From Lyngbya sp. PCC 8106 (lineage in GTDB: Bacteria > Cyanobacteriota > Cyanobacteriia > Cyanobacteriales > Microcoleaceae), in the NCBI RefSeq assembly GCF_000169095.1, contig NZ_AAVU01000045.1:1-57933 (forward strand): a stretch of 57,933 bases of DNA, given 5' to 3'. Within the stretch, counting starts at the first letter, position 1. Every line of letters begins with the position of its first letter. A model generated the notes under the pieces. It was not told where the DNA came from, ran no database searches, and worked only from the letters and a program-made list of their open reading frames with translations. Of the stretch, positions 34,910 through 43,530 are shown one piece after another. Position numbers and translations under genes: made by a program.

Positions 34910-35071
34910 TCCCCGATTATTCCGTTATGGGTTCGCTATTTTCATTGTCTCAAAAGAGTGCGTTAGAGGGAACAGTGTTTACAGTCACTCATTACCAGTG
35001 TTTTCAGGAGACAGGGGACAGGGTACAGTATTTACTCTTACCTCTTGCCAGATGAGCTGTTGCCTGTTGCC

Positions 35072-36127
35072 TTACTTTGCGTGTTTTAAGGCTTTCCAAC
35101 TGGTATATCCGAGTAAACCTGTCGCCCCGAGTGCATAAATCAAACCACTGGGAAGACCTGAAAATGCCAAAGCTAAACTCCCCACCCACAAAGTCAAAGA
35201 GTAGATAAATAAAACCGTCAAACGTTGGGAGAGTCCCGCTTGTAGTAGTCGATGATGCAAATGGCGCTGATCAGCGATAAAGGGAGATTTACCATGACGC
35301 AGCCGATCCAAGATTACCGCCGACATATCCAAAATCGGCACCGCTAAAATAATGTAGGGCATTAAAACCGAAGTAACAACGGTTGTTTTTACCAGGCCAA
35401 TCACCCCGACTGCTGCTAACGTAAAGCCGAGAAAATAGGAACCGCCATCTCCCATAAAAATTTGAGCGGGATTAAAGTTATAGCGTAAAAACCCTAACGC
35501 GCCTCCAGCTAAAGCTGCCGCAATTAAAGCCGCCGCAGGTTGATCCATTTGCAGACTGACAACAAGCATCACCAGTGCGGCAATACCAGAAACTCCTGCT
35601 GCTAAACCGTCTAAGCCATCGATCCAGTTAATGGCGTTTGCCATCCCGACTAACCAAACAACGGTAATGGGTAGACTCCACCAACCCACATGAACTAATC
35701 CGACAAATGGAATCGTGAGAAACTCGATATTAACTCCTACCATCCAAGCTAGACTGGCAACGGTCATTTGTAGGATCAGGCGAGTCAGAGGGGAAAGGCT
35801 AAACAGATCATCTGCTAAACCAATTAAAAAGAAGGCTAAACCCCCAACTGTAACTCCCCAAATTTCATATTCCTGTTCTACGCCTAAAGGCTGGCCGTGG
35901 GCATCAATAAAGCCTCCTGACCACCAAACAACCAGTAAACCGATCAGAGTACCGAGATAAATCGAAATACCGCCTAGACGAACCATTGGACGTTGGTGAA
36001 CTTTGCGATCGCTGGGTAGATCGACACGTCCACTTTTGATGCCCATTGTCTTGACGACGGGTGTCGTTCCCAGGACAACAAGTGCAGAGACGAGAAACAC
36101 GAGCAGATGGTACAGATGGAGAGGCAT
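35072..36127 (-). CDS. UDP-GlcNAc:undecaprenyl-phosphate GlcNAc-1-phosphate transferase (WecA/TagO type)
   Basis: A 351-residue membrane enzyme of the MraY/WecA superfamily that starts polysaccharide or wall polymer synthesis. Around ten hydrophobic segments; the catalytic Asp cluster AINWIDGLDGLAAG, the FMGDGGSYFLGF motif and the HLHHRLLQAG motif (the HxHHR box of WecA rather than MraY) are visible. Start MPLHLYHLLVFLVSALVVLG. Its neighbours, cinA and glyA, give no link to polysaccharide genes. Confidence 0.9.
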   Translation of the reverse strand: MPLHLYHLLVFLVSALVVLGTTPVVKTMGIKSGRVDLPSDRKVHQRPMVRLGGISIYLGTLIGLLVVWWSGGFIDAHGQPLGVEQEYEIWGVTVGGLAFFLIGLADDLFSLSPLTRLILQMTVASLAWMVGVNIEFLTIPFVGLVHVGWWSLPITVVWLVGMANAINWIDGLDGLAAGVSGIAALVMLVVSLQMDQPAAALIAAALAGGALGFLRYNFNPAQIFMGDGGSYFLGFTLAAVGVIGLVKTTVVTSVLMPYIILAVPILDMSAVILDRLRHGKSPFIADQRHLHHRLLQAGLSQRLTVLFIYSLTLWVGSLALAFSGLPSGLIYALGATGLLGYTSWKALKHAK

Positions 36128-36345
36128 CTGAAGTTATGGGGGTGCAAGACATTGTGCAGACAAAAAGCAAACGCTCTACAGAGGTGATCAAGACCGCGAT
36201 CGCAGATCAACGGACAATATTGCACTCTGAGAGGATTGAGTGTTGCTTTTCGTGATCGGCTTTAAAAAAAATAAAGCGTCAGGCAGAGTCTACTACATTT
36301 CTGCTCGTTTCTACCAGAGATCTCTAAATTGAACTTCTCATTTAA

Positions 36346-36396
36346 CAAGGAGCGAAGGAAAAGGGGCCAGTCAACCCACTCCACTTTTGCTCCTTG
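36346..36396 (-). terminator. Possible terminator hairpin after glyA
   Basis: CAAGGAGC at 36346-36353 pairs with GCTCCTTG at 36389-36396 across a 35-base loop, starting 17 bases past the glyA stop. The long loop and absent T-run make it weak; it may be another kind of structure. Confidence 0.35.
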
Positions 36397-36412
36397 CTGA
36401 CTCATTGAATAT

Positions 36413-37696
36413 TTAAGCTAAAGCGGGGACTTTGGCTGTGAGATGAGGATAGAGGGGAAACGCTGTACAGAGGGACTGTATTCGTTGACGACAGCTACTC
36501 GCAACGGCTTCGTCTTCGGGTTTGATCAGTCGATCTGCGATGATTTCGCCAATTTCGGTAAACTCTGTTGTTCCCATTCCTCGGGTTGTCATCGCTGGAG
36601 ATCCGAGTCGTAGGCCACTGGTGACAAAGGGAGACTCTGGATCAAAGGGAACGGTATTTTTATTGGCGGTAATATTGACTTCACTAACGAGTTTATCGGC
36701 TTGTTTTCCAGTCATACTCACAGAACGCAAGTCAACTAACATGACGTGATTATCGGTGCCGCCCGAGACGATTTTCAAGCCGCGTTTTTGTAACTGAGTG
36801 GCTAAGGCTTGAGCATTTTCAATCACTTGTCCAGAATAAGCCTTAAACTCGGGTTTTAGCGCTTCTCCAAAAGCAACGGCTTTTCCGGCAATTACGTGTT
36901 CGAGGGGGCCACCTTGACTACCGGGGAAAACGGCTTTATCGAATTTTTTGCCAAGATCGGGATCGCGAGTGAGAATTAAACCCCCCCGAGGGCCTCGTAG
37001 GGTTTTGTGAGTAGTGGTTGTGACGACATCACAATAGGGAATAGGGTTCGGGTGATGTCCGCTCGCGACTAACCCGGCAATATGAGCAATATCGGCGAGT
37101 AAGTAGGCTCCGACTTCCGAAGCGATCGCTCTAAATTTGTCAAACTCAATGATGCGAGAATAGGCAGAATAGCCACAGACGATCAATTTGGGTTGATGCT
37201 GTTTGGCGAGTTGGAGAATTTGGTCATAGTCGAGGCGTTCGTTGTCGGGACTGACGCCATAATGACAGGCTTTGAACCATTTCCCGGAGACGTTGACGGG
37301 GGAACCGTGGGTTAGATGTCCGCCATGAGATAAGTCCATTCCCATGATCGTATCACCGGGTTCTAGCAAGGCTAAGAAGACGGCAAAGTTGGCTTGAGCG
37401 CCGGAATGAGGCTGAACGTTTGCATGAGCAGCACCAAAGAGTTCTTTGGCTCGATCAATTGCCAATTGTTCGATAGTGTCTATAAACTCGCAACCGCCAT
37501 AGTAACGTTTTCTGGGTAATCCTTCTGCATATTTATTAGTCAGAACTGATCCCTGAGCAGCCATGACTGCGGCTGATGTAAAGTTTTCACTGGCAATTAA
37601 TTCTAGGTGATCTCGCTGACGTTGTAGTTCGTGTTGAATCCCTTCGGCGATGATCGGATCGCTTTGGGCTAGGATGTCTAAGTTAGTATCGCTCAC
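36413..37696 (-). CDS. glyA: Serine hydroxymethyltransferase
   Basis: Interconverts serine and glycine with tetrahydrofolate, feeding one-carbon units. The PLP Lys is in TTTHKTLRGPRGG; other signatures are LIASENFTSAAVMAAQGS, NKYAEGLPRKRYYGGCE and DIAHIAGLV. Length (427 aa) is normal. The 291-base region to the next gene (37697-37987) holds its promoter and no gene. It is a normal housekeeping gene; though folate-dependent, it is 23 kb from the pterin island and not obviously tied to it. Confidence 0.97.
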   Translation of the reverse strand: MSDTNLDILAQSDPIIAEGIQHELQRQRDHLELIASENFTSAAVMAAQGSVLTNKYAEGLPRKRYYGGCEFIDTIEQLAIDRAKELFGAAHANVQPHSGAQANFAVFLALLEPGDTIMGMDLSHGGHLTHGSPVNVSGKWFKACHYGVSPDNERLDYDQILQLAKQHQPKLIVCGYSAYSRIIEFDKFRAIASEVGAYLLADIAHIAGLVASGHHPNPIPYCDVVTTTTHKTLRGPRGGLILTRDPDLGKKFDKAVFPGSQGGPLEHVIAGKAVAFGEALKPEFKAYSGQVIENAQALATQLQKRGLKIVSGGTDNHVMLVDLRSVSMTGKQADKLVSEVNITANKNTVPFDPESPFVTSGLRLGSPAMTTRGMGTTEFTEIGEIIADRLIKPEDEAVASSCRQRIQSLCTAFPLYPHLTAKVPALA

Positions 37697-37987
37697 AGTC
37701 GCTTTCCTCAGATTGCAGATCGGAATATTTCAGGGAGAGTCGGCGATCCAGAAGTGAGAGGTTTCCCAATGGGTAAATCTTTTGAATTGCGTTTACGGAT
37801 TCGGGAGTTCTCTTTCTTTGATTCGTGACTCTATGAACTTAAAGATCATAACGTTGTTTGTCTCATTGTTCTAGGAGTGAAGTTCTTGACAGAAATGTTA
37901 AGTTGTGATCAGATTCCTGAGTCTCCCTCGAGTCTTGGAATACAATTGGAAGGGCAAAGACGGAATCTGTTGGAGGGATAAGATCAG

Positions 37988-38185
37988 ATGTTAGTGATTT
38001 TGATGGAGAACCAACTTCTCGAACCGCAGCGAGTTTGTCAAGGTTGTCCGCTTTCTGATCGAAGTGGTCAGCCTCGGTGGAGAGGGGGACAACTCAGTTG
38101 TGGTCATCCGGTTGGCAAAACGACAGAAAATCTTCCGAGTCAATATGAATGTCAGATGGGTTTTAGAATTGCCAATATTGAATAG
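37988..38185 (+). CDS. Small four-cysteine protein, cyanobacterial type
   Basis: A 65-residue protein with four cysteines in the pattern CxxC-x18-C-x14-C (CQGCPLSDRSGQPRWRGG, then LSCGHPV, then YECQMGF), consistent with a zinc or iron-sulfur knuckle. The C-terminal QMGFRIANIE looks like a conserved end. GGAGGG lies about 10 bases before the ATG at 37988; a second ATG at 38003 has no ribosome site. I recall similar cyanobacterial proteins of unknown function. Not likely to be membrane-bound. Confidence 0.68.
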   Translation: MLVILMENQLLEPQRVCQGCPLSDRSGQPRWRGGQLSCGHPVGKTTENLPSQYECQMGFRIANIE

Positions 38186-38295
38186 AAGTTTAAGCAATAC
38201 TTTAAATACTGAGGAGAAATATTCTTGAAACTCTGCGCTATCCTGAGTTTAGAGGCAATTTAATGATTGATGAACAATACTCAGGAGAACAAATT

Positions 38296-38769
38296 ATGAC
38301 GTGGCGTGGCGAAACAACGATTCGGGATCGAATTTTTTCGGCTTTACCTTATTTACTTCCTTTAATGTATGGGTTAGAGTTTGGTCGTTTTTTATTTGCC
38401 CAATTTCCCATACTCACTATTATTCTGATTCCCCTAGCCCCTTTAATGTCAATCTACCAAACAGTTCCTTTTATCGGTTTGGTGATTTTCTTTGCTTTGT
38501 TTTTGCTGGTGGTGCGAAATCAAAATATTCCTCACTTTATTCGCTTCAACGCGATGCAGGCGATTTTGCTTGACATTATTATCGTTTTATGTAGTATCAT
38601 TCTGGGCGTTTTGGGTGGTGGACTGCAAGGCTTTATCCTAGAGACGATCTACAATATGCTATTTTTGGGAATTTTAGCGGCAGTTATTTATTCGGTGGTG
38701 CAGTCGCTTCGCGGACATTATGCAGAGATCCCAACGATCTCGGATGCGGTTTATATGCAGGTTCCCTAA
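38296..38769 (+). CDS. Tic20-family membrane protein
   Basis: A 158-residue protein with four hydrophobic helices, related to the chloroplast import component Tic20. The N-terminus TIRDRIFSALPYLLPLMYGLEFG is typical, as are VRNQNIPHFIRFNAMQAILLDI and the C-terminal GHYAEIPTISDAVYMQVP. The ATG at 38296 follows AGGAG by eight bases, which I prefer to the ATG at 38263. It lies 118 bases before rpsF on the same strand. Function in cyanobacteria is not settled. Confidence 0.9.
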   Translation: MTWRGETTIRDRIFSALPYLLPLMYGLEFGRFLFAQFPILTIILIPLAPLMSIYQTVPFIGLVIFFALFLLVVRNQNIPHFIRFNAMQAILLDIIIVLCSIILGVLGGGLQGFILETIYNMLFLGILAAVIYSVVQSLRGHYAEIPTISDAVYMQVP

Positions 38770-38887
38770 CGGGGAAATATTCGCACTGAGATCCGGTCGG
38801 GTGATCTGTCTTTCGGTATTGTAGAATTGAAAAGTTCCTTGCTTCTAAAAGCTTAGAAGCCTAATAGCCCATGAGGAGATTTTCTCA

Positions 38888-39247
38888 ATGAAAGAATTTG
38901 TTTACGAAACGATGTATATTCTACGTCCGGACTTGATCGATGAACAGGTTGATGTTGCGATCGCTAAATATCAAGACTTGTTACAAGAACAGGGCGGACA
39001 GAATATTCAGATTCAAAATTTAGGTAAGCGTCGTCTGGCTTATGAGATTGACAATCACCGAGAAGGGGTTTACGTTCTAATGAACTATGATGGCCCCGGT
39101 CATCAAATTGCAGTCATGGAAAGGGCAATGCGGATCAGTGACGATGTTATTCGTTATTTGACGACAAAGCAACCTGCTTTACCTGTAGAGGCAACAACAG
39201 AAGTGGCTGAACCTGAACCCGAGGAAGTCTCTAAAGCACCGGAATAG
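38888..39247 (+). CDS. rpsF: 30S ribosomal protein S6
   Basis: Small-subunit ribosomal protein that binds the 16S rRNA platform together with S18. The 119-residue sequence begins VYETMYILRPDLIDE, with the typical NLGKRRLAYEIDNHREGVYVLM and IRYLTTKQPA. The C-terminal ~20 residues are acidic (EVAEPEPEEV), as in many cyanobacterial S6 proteins. TGAGGAG precedes the ATG. No rpsR follows; it stands alone, as often in cyanobacteria. Confidence 0.97.
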   Translation: MKEFVYETMYILRPDLIDEQVDVAIAKYQDLLQEQGGQNIQIQNLGKRRLAYEIDNHREGVYVLMNYDGPGHQIAVMERAMRISDDVIRYLTTKQPALPVEATTEVAEPEPEEVSKAPE

Positions 39248-39673
39248 CAACAGAGATAGGGAGCTTGCGATGTGAAGACAGGCAGGCTCTCTGCAAAACT
39301 CGATCGGCGTTTCTTGATGCGCGATCGCTGAAGTTAGGATTTTATCGACTCGGTTACTCGGCAAAGATCAAAGGAGTTCGGGGTAAACTTGCACCTCAGC
39401 AAAAATCTGGTATTTTAGTCTGTTATAAGGAAGTGATTTCTTTTGGATAAAATATTCTAGAAGTCATTGCACACAAGCCCAAACAAGCCCAAACTGAGGT
39501 CAGAATCAAGTCACAGATTATTTTGCCTGAAAATAAAGTAGTCTACTGTGACCTTTGATCAAAGGTAAATTTCTGACTTACCCGGTCACGTTTGAGTCTG
39601 TTTTTGCCCTGGGGCTTGTGAAGATATTTAAGATAGGTATGGCATAAAGTTTATATTTGAGGAGCAGTCCGCC
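39248..39673. promoter_or_regulatory. Intergenic region with a 16-base palindrome at 39551-39566
   Basis: This 426-base gap between rpsF and the coiled-coil gene holds ACCTTTGATCAAAGGT, a perfect dyad at 39551-39566, about 108 bases before the next start codon, which could be an operator or small hairpin. A short direct repeat, CAAGCCCAAA, lies just upstream near 39475. A frame of about 60 codons at 39265-39450 lacks start signals and I do not count it as a gene. Confidence 0.4.
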
Positions 39674-40237
39674 ATGGTCAGTCAATCTAACAAACCGACT
39701 CAACAAGATTTACAAGCTGAAATTACTCGTCTCAACGAGGAGCTGAAAATGCGCGATCAGCTCGTCCAACAACTGTCTCAAGAACTGTTTCGGTTGGTCA
39801 AGGGAAATACGGGCTTGATGCCGACTCCCGAACTCTCTGAACACCAACAGGTTCAACTGCGATCATTGCGAGAACAACTGCAAGATGTCGAACAGCAGGT
39901 GAAGTTTTATCAAGACCAAATTTCTGAGCGAGATGGGGAAGTTTATCAACTGCGCCAGTCGGTTCAGGAATTAACTGATCGCTCTCGGATGCTTGAACAA
40001 GTTGTTCAAGAACTCCCTGGTGTCTATCGCCAGAAGTTCTCAGAGCGTCTCCAAGAGGTGATGGAGAAAGTGGAAGCACTACAACGAGAAAACCGCCAAC
40101 TTCATGCAGAACTCCAAAGTGTTAGCTACCGTCTGGCTCAAAAGAGTCGTCGTCCCAGTGGTTTGGATCTTCCCAGTTTTCAAGGCGGAAACTCTGGTGG
40201 CTCTGGTGTTGACTTTCCGAGCTTTAAGAATGCTTGA
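39674..40237 (+). CDS. Coiled-coil protein of unknown function
   Basis: A 187-residue soluble protein that is almost entirely heptad-like coiled coil from residue ~10 to 150 (for example LQAEITRLNEELKMRDQLVQ and EKVEALQRENRQLHAELQ). A Gly/Ser-rich tail contains a twice-repeated D(L/F)PSF motif. The tail motif could be a docking peptide. It has a GAGGAG ribosome site nine bases before ATG and a strong terminator downstream. I do not recognise a named family. Confidence 0.75.
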   Translation: MVSQSNKPTQQDLQAEITRLNEELKMRDQLVQQLSQELFRLVKGNTGLMPTPELSEHQQVQLRSLREQLQDVEQQVKFYQDQISERDGEVYQLRQSVQELTDRSRMLEQVVQELPGVYRQKFSERLQEVMEKVEALQRENRQLHAELQSVSYRLAQKSRRPSGLDLPSFQGGNSGGSGVDFPSFKNA

Positions 40238-40324
40238 AATCGGTTAATTGTGTTAATTCTATCCCCAATTCAAGTCTTTAAGTTTTTGAGGATAGAGGAT
40301 TTACAAATTCAACGACAAAAATCT

Positions 40325-40363
40325 AACTCCTGCTGTCAGTGTTGATAGTGCAGGAGTTTTGTT
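40325..40363 (+). terminator. Rho-independent terminator after the coiled-coil gene
   Basis: AACTCCTGC pairs perfectly with GCAGGAGTT around a 16-base loop, followed by a T-rich tail (TTGTT). It could also serve the convergent STAS gene only weakly. Confidence 0.8.
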
Positions 40364-40466
40364 ACTTCTTGATCTATTTGACTGGGCAATAGTAGGCAAA
40401 TTTTTTCTGAGGAGAACTCTCACCCATTCACACGGTTTACAAAGTATCTAGAGGTGAGAGAAAACC

Positions 40467-40811
40467 CTATGCTGAAAGCAATTCGGAGTCAGTTGAGAAT
40501 ACCGCTTCTAACTCATCAAAGACTTCAAAGACTCGATCGAGTTGGGTAATCTCCAAAATCAGTTTAACCGTTGCAGAAGGATGACAAAGCACTAAACGAG
40601 ATCCTTGTCTGCGAGCCGACTTGAGGGCTGTTACCAATGCACCCAACCCAGAACTATCGATAAACTCGACTGCCGCCAAATCAATTACCCACAGTCGAGA
40701 ATGTTCTGCTGAGATAGCTAATACTTGCTCTTTGAGAGCATTCCCCCCTTGCAAGTCCAAGCGAGGCTGAGACTGAAGTACAATATGCTGCGGACATTCT
40801 GCTAATTTCAT
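40467..40811 (-). CDS. STAS-domain anti-sigma-factor antagonist-like protein
   Basis: A 114-residue single STAS domain. The phosphorylatable Ser lies in EFIDSSGLGALVTALKSARR, the hallmark of SpoIIAA/RsbV-type proteins, after a beta strand WVIDLAAVEF. It probably works in a partner-switching pathway with a serine kinase and a phosphatase, neither of which is in the window. It stands alone, head to head with the DedA gene across 230 bases. Confidence 0.9.
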   Translation of the reverse strand: MKLAECPQHIVLQSQPRLDLQGGNALKEQVLAISAEHSRLWVIDLAAVEFIDSSGLGALVTALKSARRQGSRLVLCHPSATVKLILEITQLDRVFEVFDELEAVFSTDSELLSA

Positions 40812-41042
40812 AACTTATCACTCCCCAAGGATTATCATGTAAAACATCTTAGCTGACTTGTTTCCAATTCACCTTATCCTGTTTTTGACCAGGTAATTCT
40901 GATAAAAGTTTCAACACCTTGAAAACGGACTTTTCCCGACGACTCGGGATGATCCCTCTATTCTACTCGGGAGGACAGATTTCCGCCATCAAGATAATAT
41001 AGAAGTATAAAGCTTTGCAAAAAAATATGAAGGCAGCATTGA

Positions 41043-41663
41043 ATGTCTTTTGAGATTGTATCATTGGAAACAATTCAGGAAATTGCTCATCAGTATGGCT
41101 ACTGGGCTGTTTTCGTGGGAATTGCTTTAGAAAATGCCGGAATTCCCCTTCCTGGAGAGACGATCACTTTGGTGGGAGGTTTCCTCGCCGGGAGTGGTGA
41201 ACTCGACTATTGGTTTGTACTCGGTTGGGCGATCGCCGGGGCGATACTGGGGGACAATTGCGGATATTGGATTGGTCGCTGGAGAGGTTGGCCATTTTTA
41301 CTGGCGATTGGTAAACTGTTTCGAGTTCAAGAAACCAAACTTACAGAAGTCAAAAATCAGTTTAGCCGCAACGCTGCTAAAGCCGTATTTTTAGGTCGGT
41401 TTGTGGCATTATTGCGAATTTTCGCAGGGCCATTGGCAGGGATTGCCCGAATGCCCTACTGGAAGTTCTTGCTGTGTAATACTGCCGGGGCTGCAACTTG
41501 GGCTTCTGTGATGGTCAGTTTATCATTTTTTGTCGGTCAAGTTGTTCCGCTTGAACAATTGGTGTCTGGGGTGGCAAAATTTGCGGTTATTGCTTTAATT
41601 TTGGTTGTCGCTTGGGTGGTTATTCCGATTTGGTGGGAATCTCGCCAAGCAGATAATCTCTAG
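41043..41663 (+). CDS. DedA-family membrane protein
   Basis: A 206-residue membrane protein of the DedA/SNARE-associated family. Members act in envelope homeostasis, and some flip polyprenyl or phospholipids. Visible hallmarks are the ENAGIPLPGETI stretch near residue 30, GAILGDNCGYWIGRWRG, and FLGRFVALLRIFAGPLAGIA with the conserved FxGRF and arginines. About four to five hydrophobic segments. Length is normal. Promoter probably in the 230-base gap upstream. Confidence 0.92.
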   Translation: MSFEIVSLETIQEIAHQYGYWAVFVGIALENAGIPLPGETITLVGGFLAGSGELDYWFVLGWAIAGAILGDNCGYWIGRWRGWPFLLAIGKLFRVQETKLTEVKNQFSRNAAKAVFLGRFVALLRIFAGPLAGIARMPYWKFLLCNTAGAATWASVMVSLSFFVGQVVPLEQLVSGVAKFAVIALILVVAWVVIPIWWESRQADNL

Positions 41664-41680
41664 AGAATCTTGAATCAATT

Positions 41681-42298
41681 TTAGTGGACAATAAATCGAT
41701 TTAATTGTTCAACCAATAAATGAACGGTTGTTGAGGGGTTGTCTCGTACAGGATGAAGGGAAGGATACTGGGTGAGTAGCTTTTTAGCATTACGAATGGC
41801 ATCCGGTTGTCGGCTTTTTAATTCTTCGTAAATCGTCTCACTATTTTTCTGATAGCGATGATCGAGTAACTGACTCAACATCCGTTTATATTCACGGCGA
41901 GGAATAGCTGTATCATAAAAATTGAAGTGTAACAAATACCAAATTTCAAAGCCTTCATTTGAGTAGGCTATATTAATATTATTTTTCCCAGCCAATTCTA
42001 TCGCCCGATTAAATTTTTGGGCGGGAAAGGAATCTCGATCAAACACACACCAAACTTGATCATAGTTTCCTTCTTGTTTTAATAAAAGGGCTTTGCGAAC
42101 AATTCCTAATGTATTGTCTCCCATTCCGTAAATATCTAAACATTCTTCAGGTATCGGAAAACTTTTAAAATAATTAGGTTCTGTTTTTTCACCTTCACAG
42201 ACAATCAAAAATCGTTCAAATTTTAAATCTCTAATTGCTACTTTTCGTTCTAAATAGCCTCGTTTTCCGGTTTGAGAACCTCCTTGTTGATAGTGCAT
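41681..42298 (-). CDS. rloB: RloB-like protein
   Basis: A 205-residue protein of the RloB family. FLIVCEGEKTEPNYFKSF is the diagnostic N-terminal segment and has the TOPRIM-like Glu; the VWCVFDRDSFP motif gives the DxD acidic pair; SNEGFEIWYLLHF is also family-typical. RloB usually follows an AAA ATPase, RloA, as it does here (20 bases apart), often in restriction-modification or other defence loci. The likely role is a nuclease effector; inferred from family and context. Confidence 0.88.
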   Translation of the reverse strand: MHYQQGGSQTGKRGYLERKVAIRDLKFERFLIVCEGEKTEPNYFKSFPIPEECLDIYGMGDNTLGIVRKALLLKQEGNYDQVWCVFDRDSFPAQKFNRAIELAGKNNINIAYSNEGFEIWYLLHFNFYDTAIPRREYKRMLSQLLDHRYQKNSETIYEELKSRQPDAIRNAKKLLTQYPSLHPVRDNPSTTVHLLVEQLNRFIVH

Positions 42299-42318
42299 CA
42301 GGCTAGTTTGAGTTCGAT

Positions 42319-43518
42319 TTACAACGGAATTCCGCCATATTTCCCTAAGAGATAATCTTGATCATAAGAACTATCATTTTTGATTTTGAATTCGGCTAAA
42401 GCATATAACTCTGTTTGGCTAATTTGATTTTTAATGTCTCTAGTCGTGAACCAAATCTGATCGCGTCTAAAGAGTTTGGGAGTGAGTAAACTGGTATCAT
42501 AGGCGGTGAAAATGAGTTGTGCATTTTGGGGGTTGGTTTCTCGCTGATGAAATAACTCAATAATTGTTTTGGTAATCAACGGATGTAAATTGAGATCGAG
42601 TGAATCTATCCAGATGACTTGGCCAGAGTTTAAAGCTTCAACTAAAATTATAGCGAGTTGTAACAGTTTTTGAGTTCCAAGGGACTCCTCTTGATATAAA
42701 TCAAAGGTTTGCGATGAAGTTTGCTGTCTTTGTTGATCATAACTAGAACGAATGATTTTCACGACTGGCTGATTGGTTTTTTGGTCTAAAAAGGGTTCAA
42801 TTTCAATCGCATCAATTCCAAGATTAAATCGTTTTAAAAATTGGATAATTTGGTCTTGATACTGAGTATTTTCCCAAGATTTTATAGTTTTAGCGTTGAT
42901 CAAGTTTGGAAAAAAACTTGGAATAATTTTGAGATTGTGATGAAACCATTTCCAGATTTCTTGCATAATTTCGATGTGAAATTGATCGGTAAAAGAGAGG
43001 AGTAAATTATGGGGTTTGATTTGGGGAGTGAGTTCAGGAATTGTGGGGAAAGGCGGGAAAAATTCAAACTGATTGAGTTCTCGTTTTAATAGGGGTACTT
43101 CTTGATGTTCAGGAACGTAGTATAACCATTCTGCAATTACTTCTTCTGAGTAGATTTCAAAGCCGTAGCGATAAATTATTTTTTCAATTAAAATGACAAT
43201 TTCAAATCGAGAAGGTTGGTTGATGGTTTTGGAGTTGAGACGAAACGGTTGAATTGGAAAGATAGAGTTGATAGCAGTGTCTTGAACAGAGTTCAAAACC
43301 CAATGAGTCATCAAGTTTAAAGCTTTAATTAGATTCGTTTTTCCACTTCCATTCTCACCATAAATTATAGCCGTTTTAAGTAAACTTAGTTGATCATCGA
43401 TTTTAACACGATTGTTGCGGAGTTTTTTGTGAGGAAGTGGGATTTTAGCAGTGACTAAACTAAACGTGACAATATCTTGAAACGAGAGATAATTTCCAAC
43501 ACTAAACTCAATCAGCAT
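42319..43518 (-). CDS. rloA: RloA-like AAA ATPase (AAA15/OLD-like)
   Basis: A 399-residue ATP-binding protein: FSVGNYLSFQDIVTFSL N-terminus, Walker A in IIYGENGSGKTNLIKAL, a signature-type segment SLGTQKLLQLAIILVEAL and Walker B in VIWIDSLDLNLHP. AAA15-type ATPases pair with RloB or DUF4435 nucleases in anti-phage systems such as PARIS-like pairs. Short spacing to rloB supports an operon. Its trigger is not readable from sequence. Confidence 0.88.
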   Translation of the reverse strand: MLIEFSVGNYLSFQDIVTFSLVTAKIPLPHKKLRNNRVKIDDQLSLLKTAIIYGENGSGKTNLIKALNLMTHWVLNSVQDTAINSIFPIQPFRLNSKTINQPSRFEIVILIEKIIYRYGFEIYSEEVIAEWLYYVPEHQEVPLLKRELNQFEFFPPFPTIPELTPQIKPHNLLLSFTDQFHIEIMQEIWKWFHHNLKIIPSFFPNLINAKTIKSWENTQYQDQIIQFLKRFNLGIDAIEIEPFLDQKTNQPVVKIIRSSYDQQRQQTSSQTFDLYQEESLGTQKLLQLAIILVEALNSGQVIWIDSLDLNLHPLITKTIIELFHQRETNPQNAQLIFTAYDTSLLTPKLFRRDQIWFTTRDIKNQISQTELYALAEFKIKNDSSYDQDYLLGKYGGIPL

Positions 43519-43530
43519 TCAAAACTCCAT

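Noticed and set aside
36413..37696. Link between glyA (and the 5-formyl-THF cyclo-ligase at 27348) and the pterin island
   Set aside because: Both are folate enzymes but ordinary housekeeping genes 14-24 kb away with unrelated neighbours; no evidence of joint control.
39265..39450. 61-codon frame after rpsF
   Set aside because: No ribosome site and no similarity to known small proteins; low-complexity basic composition.
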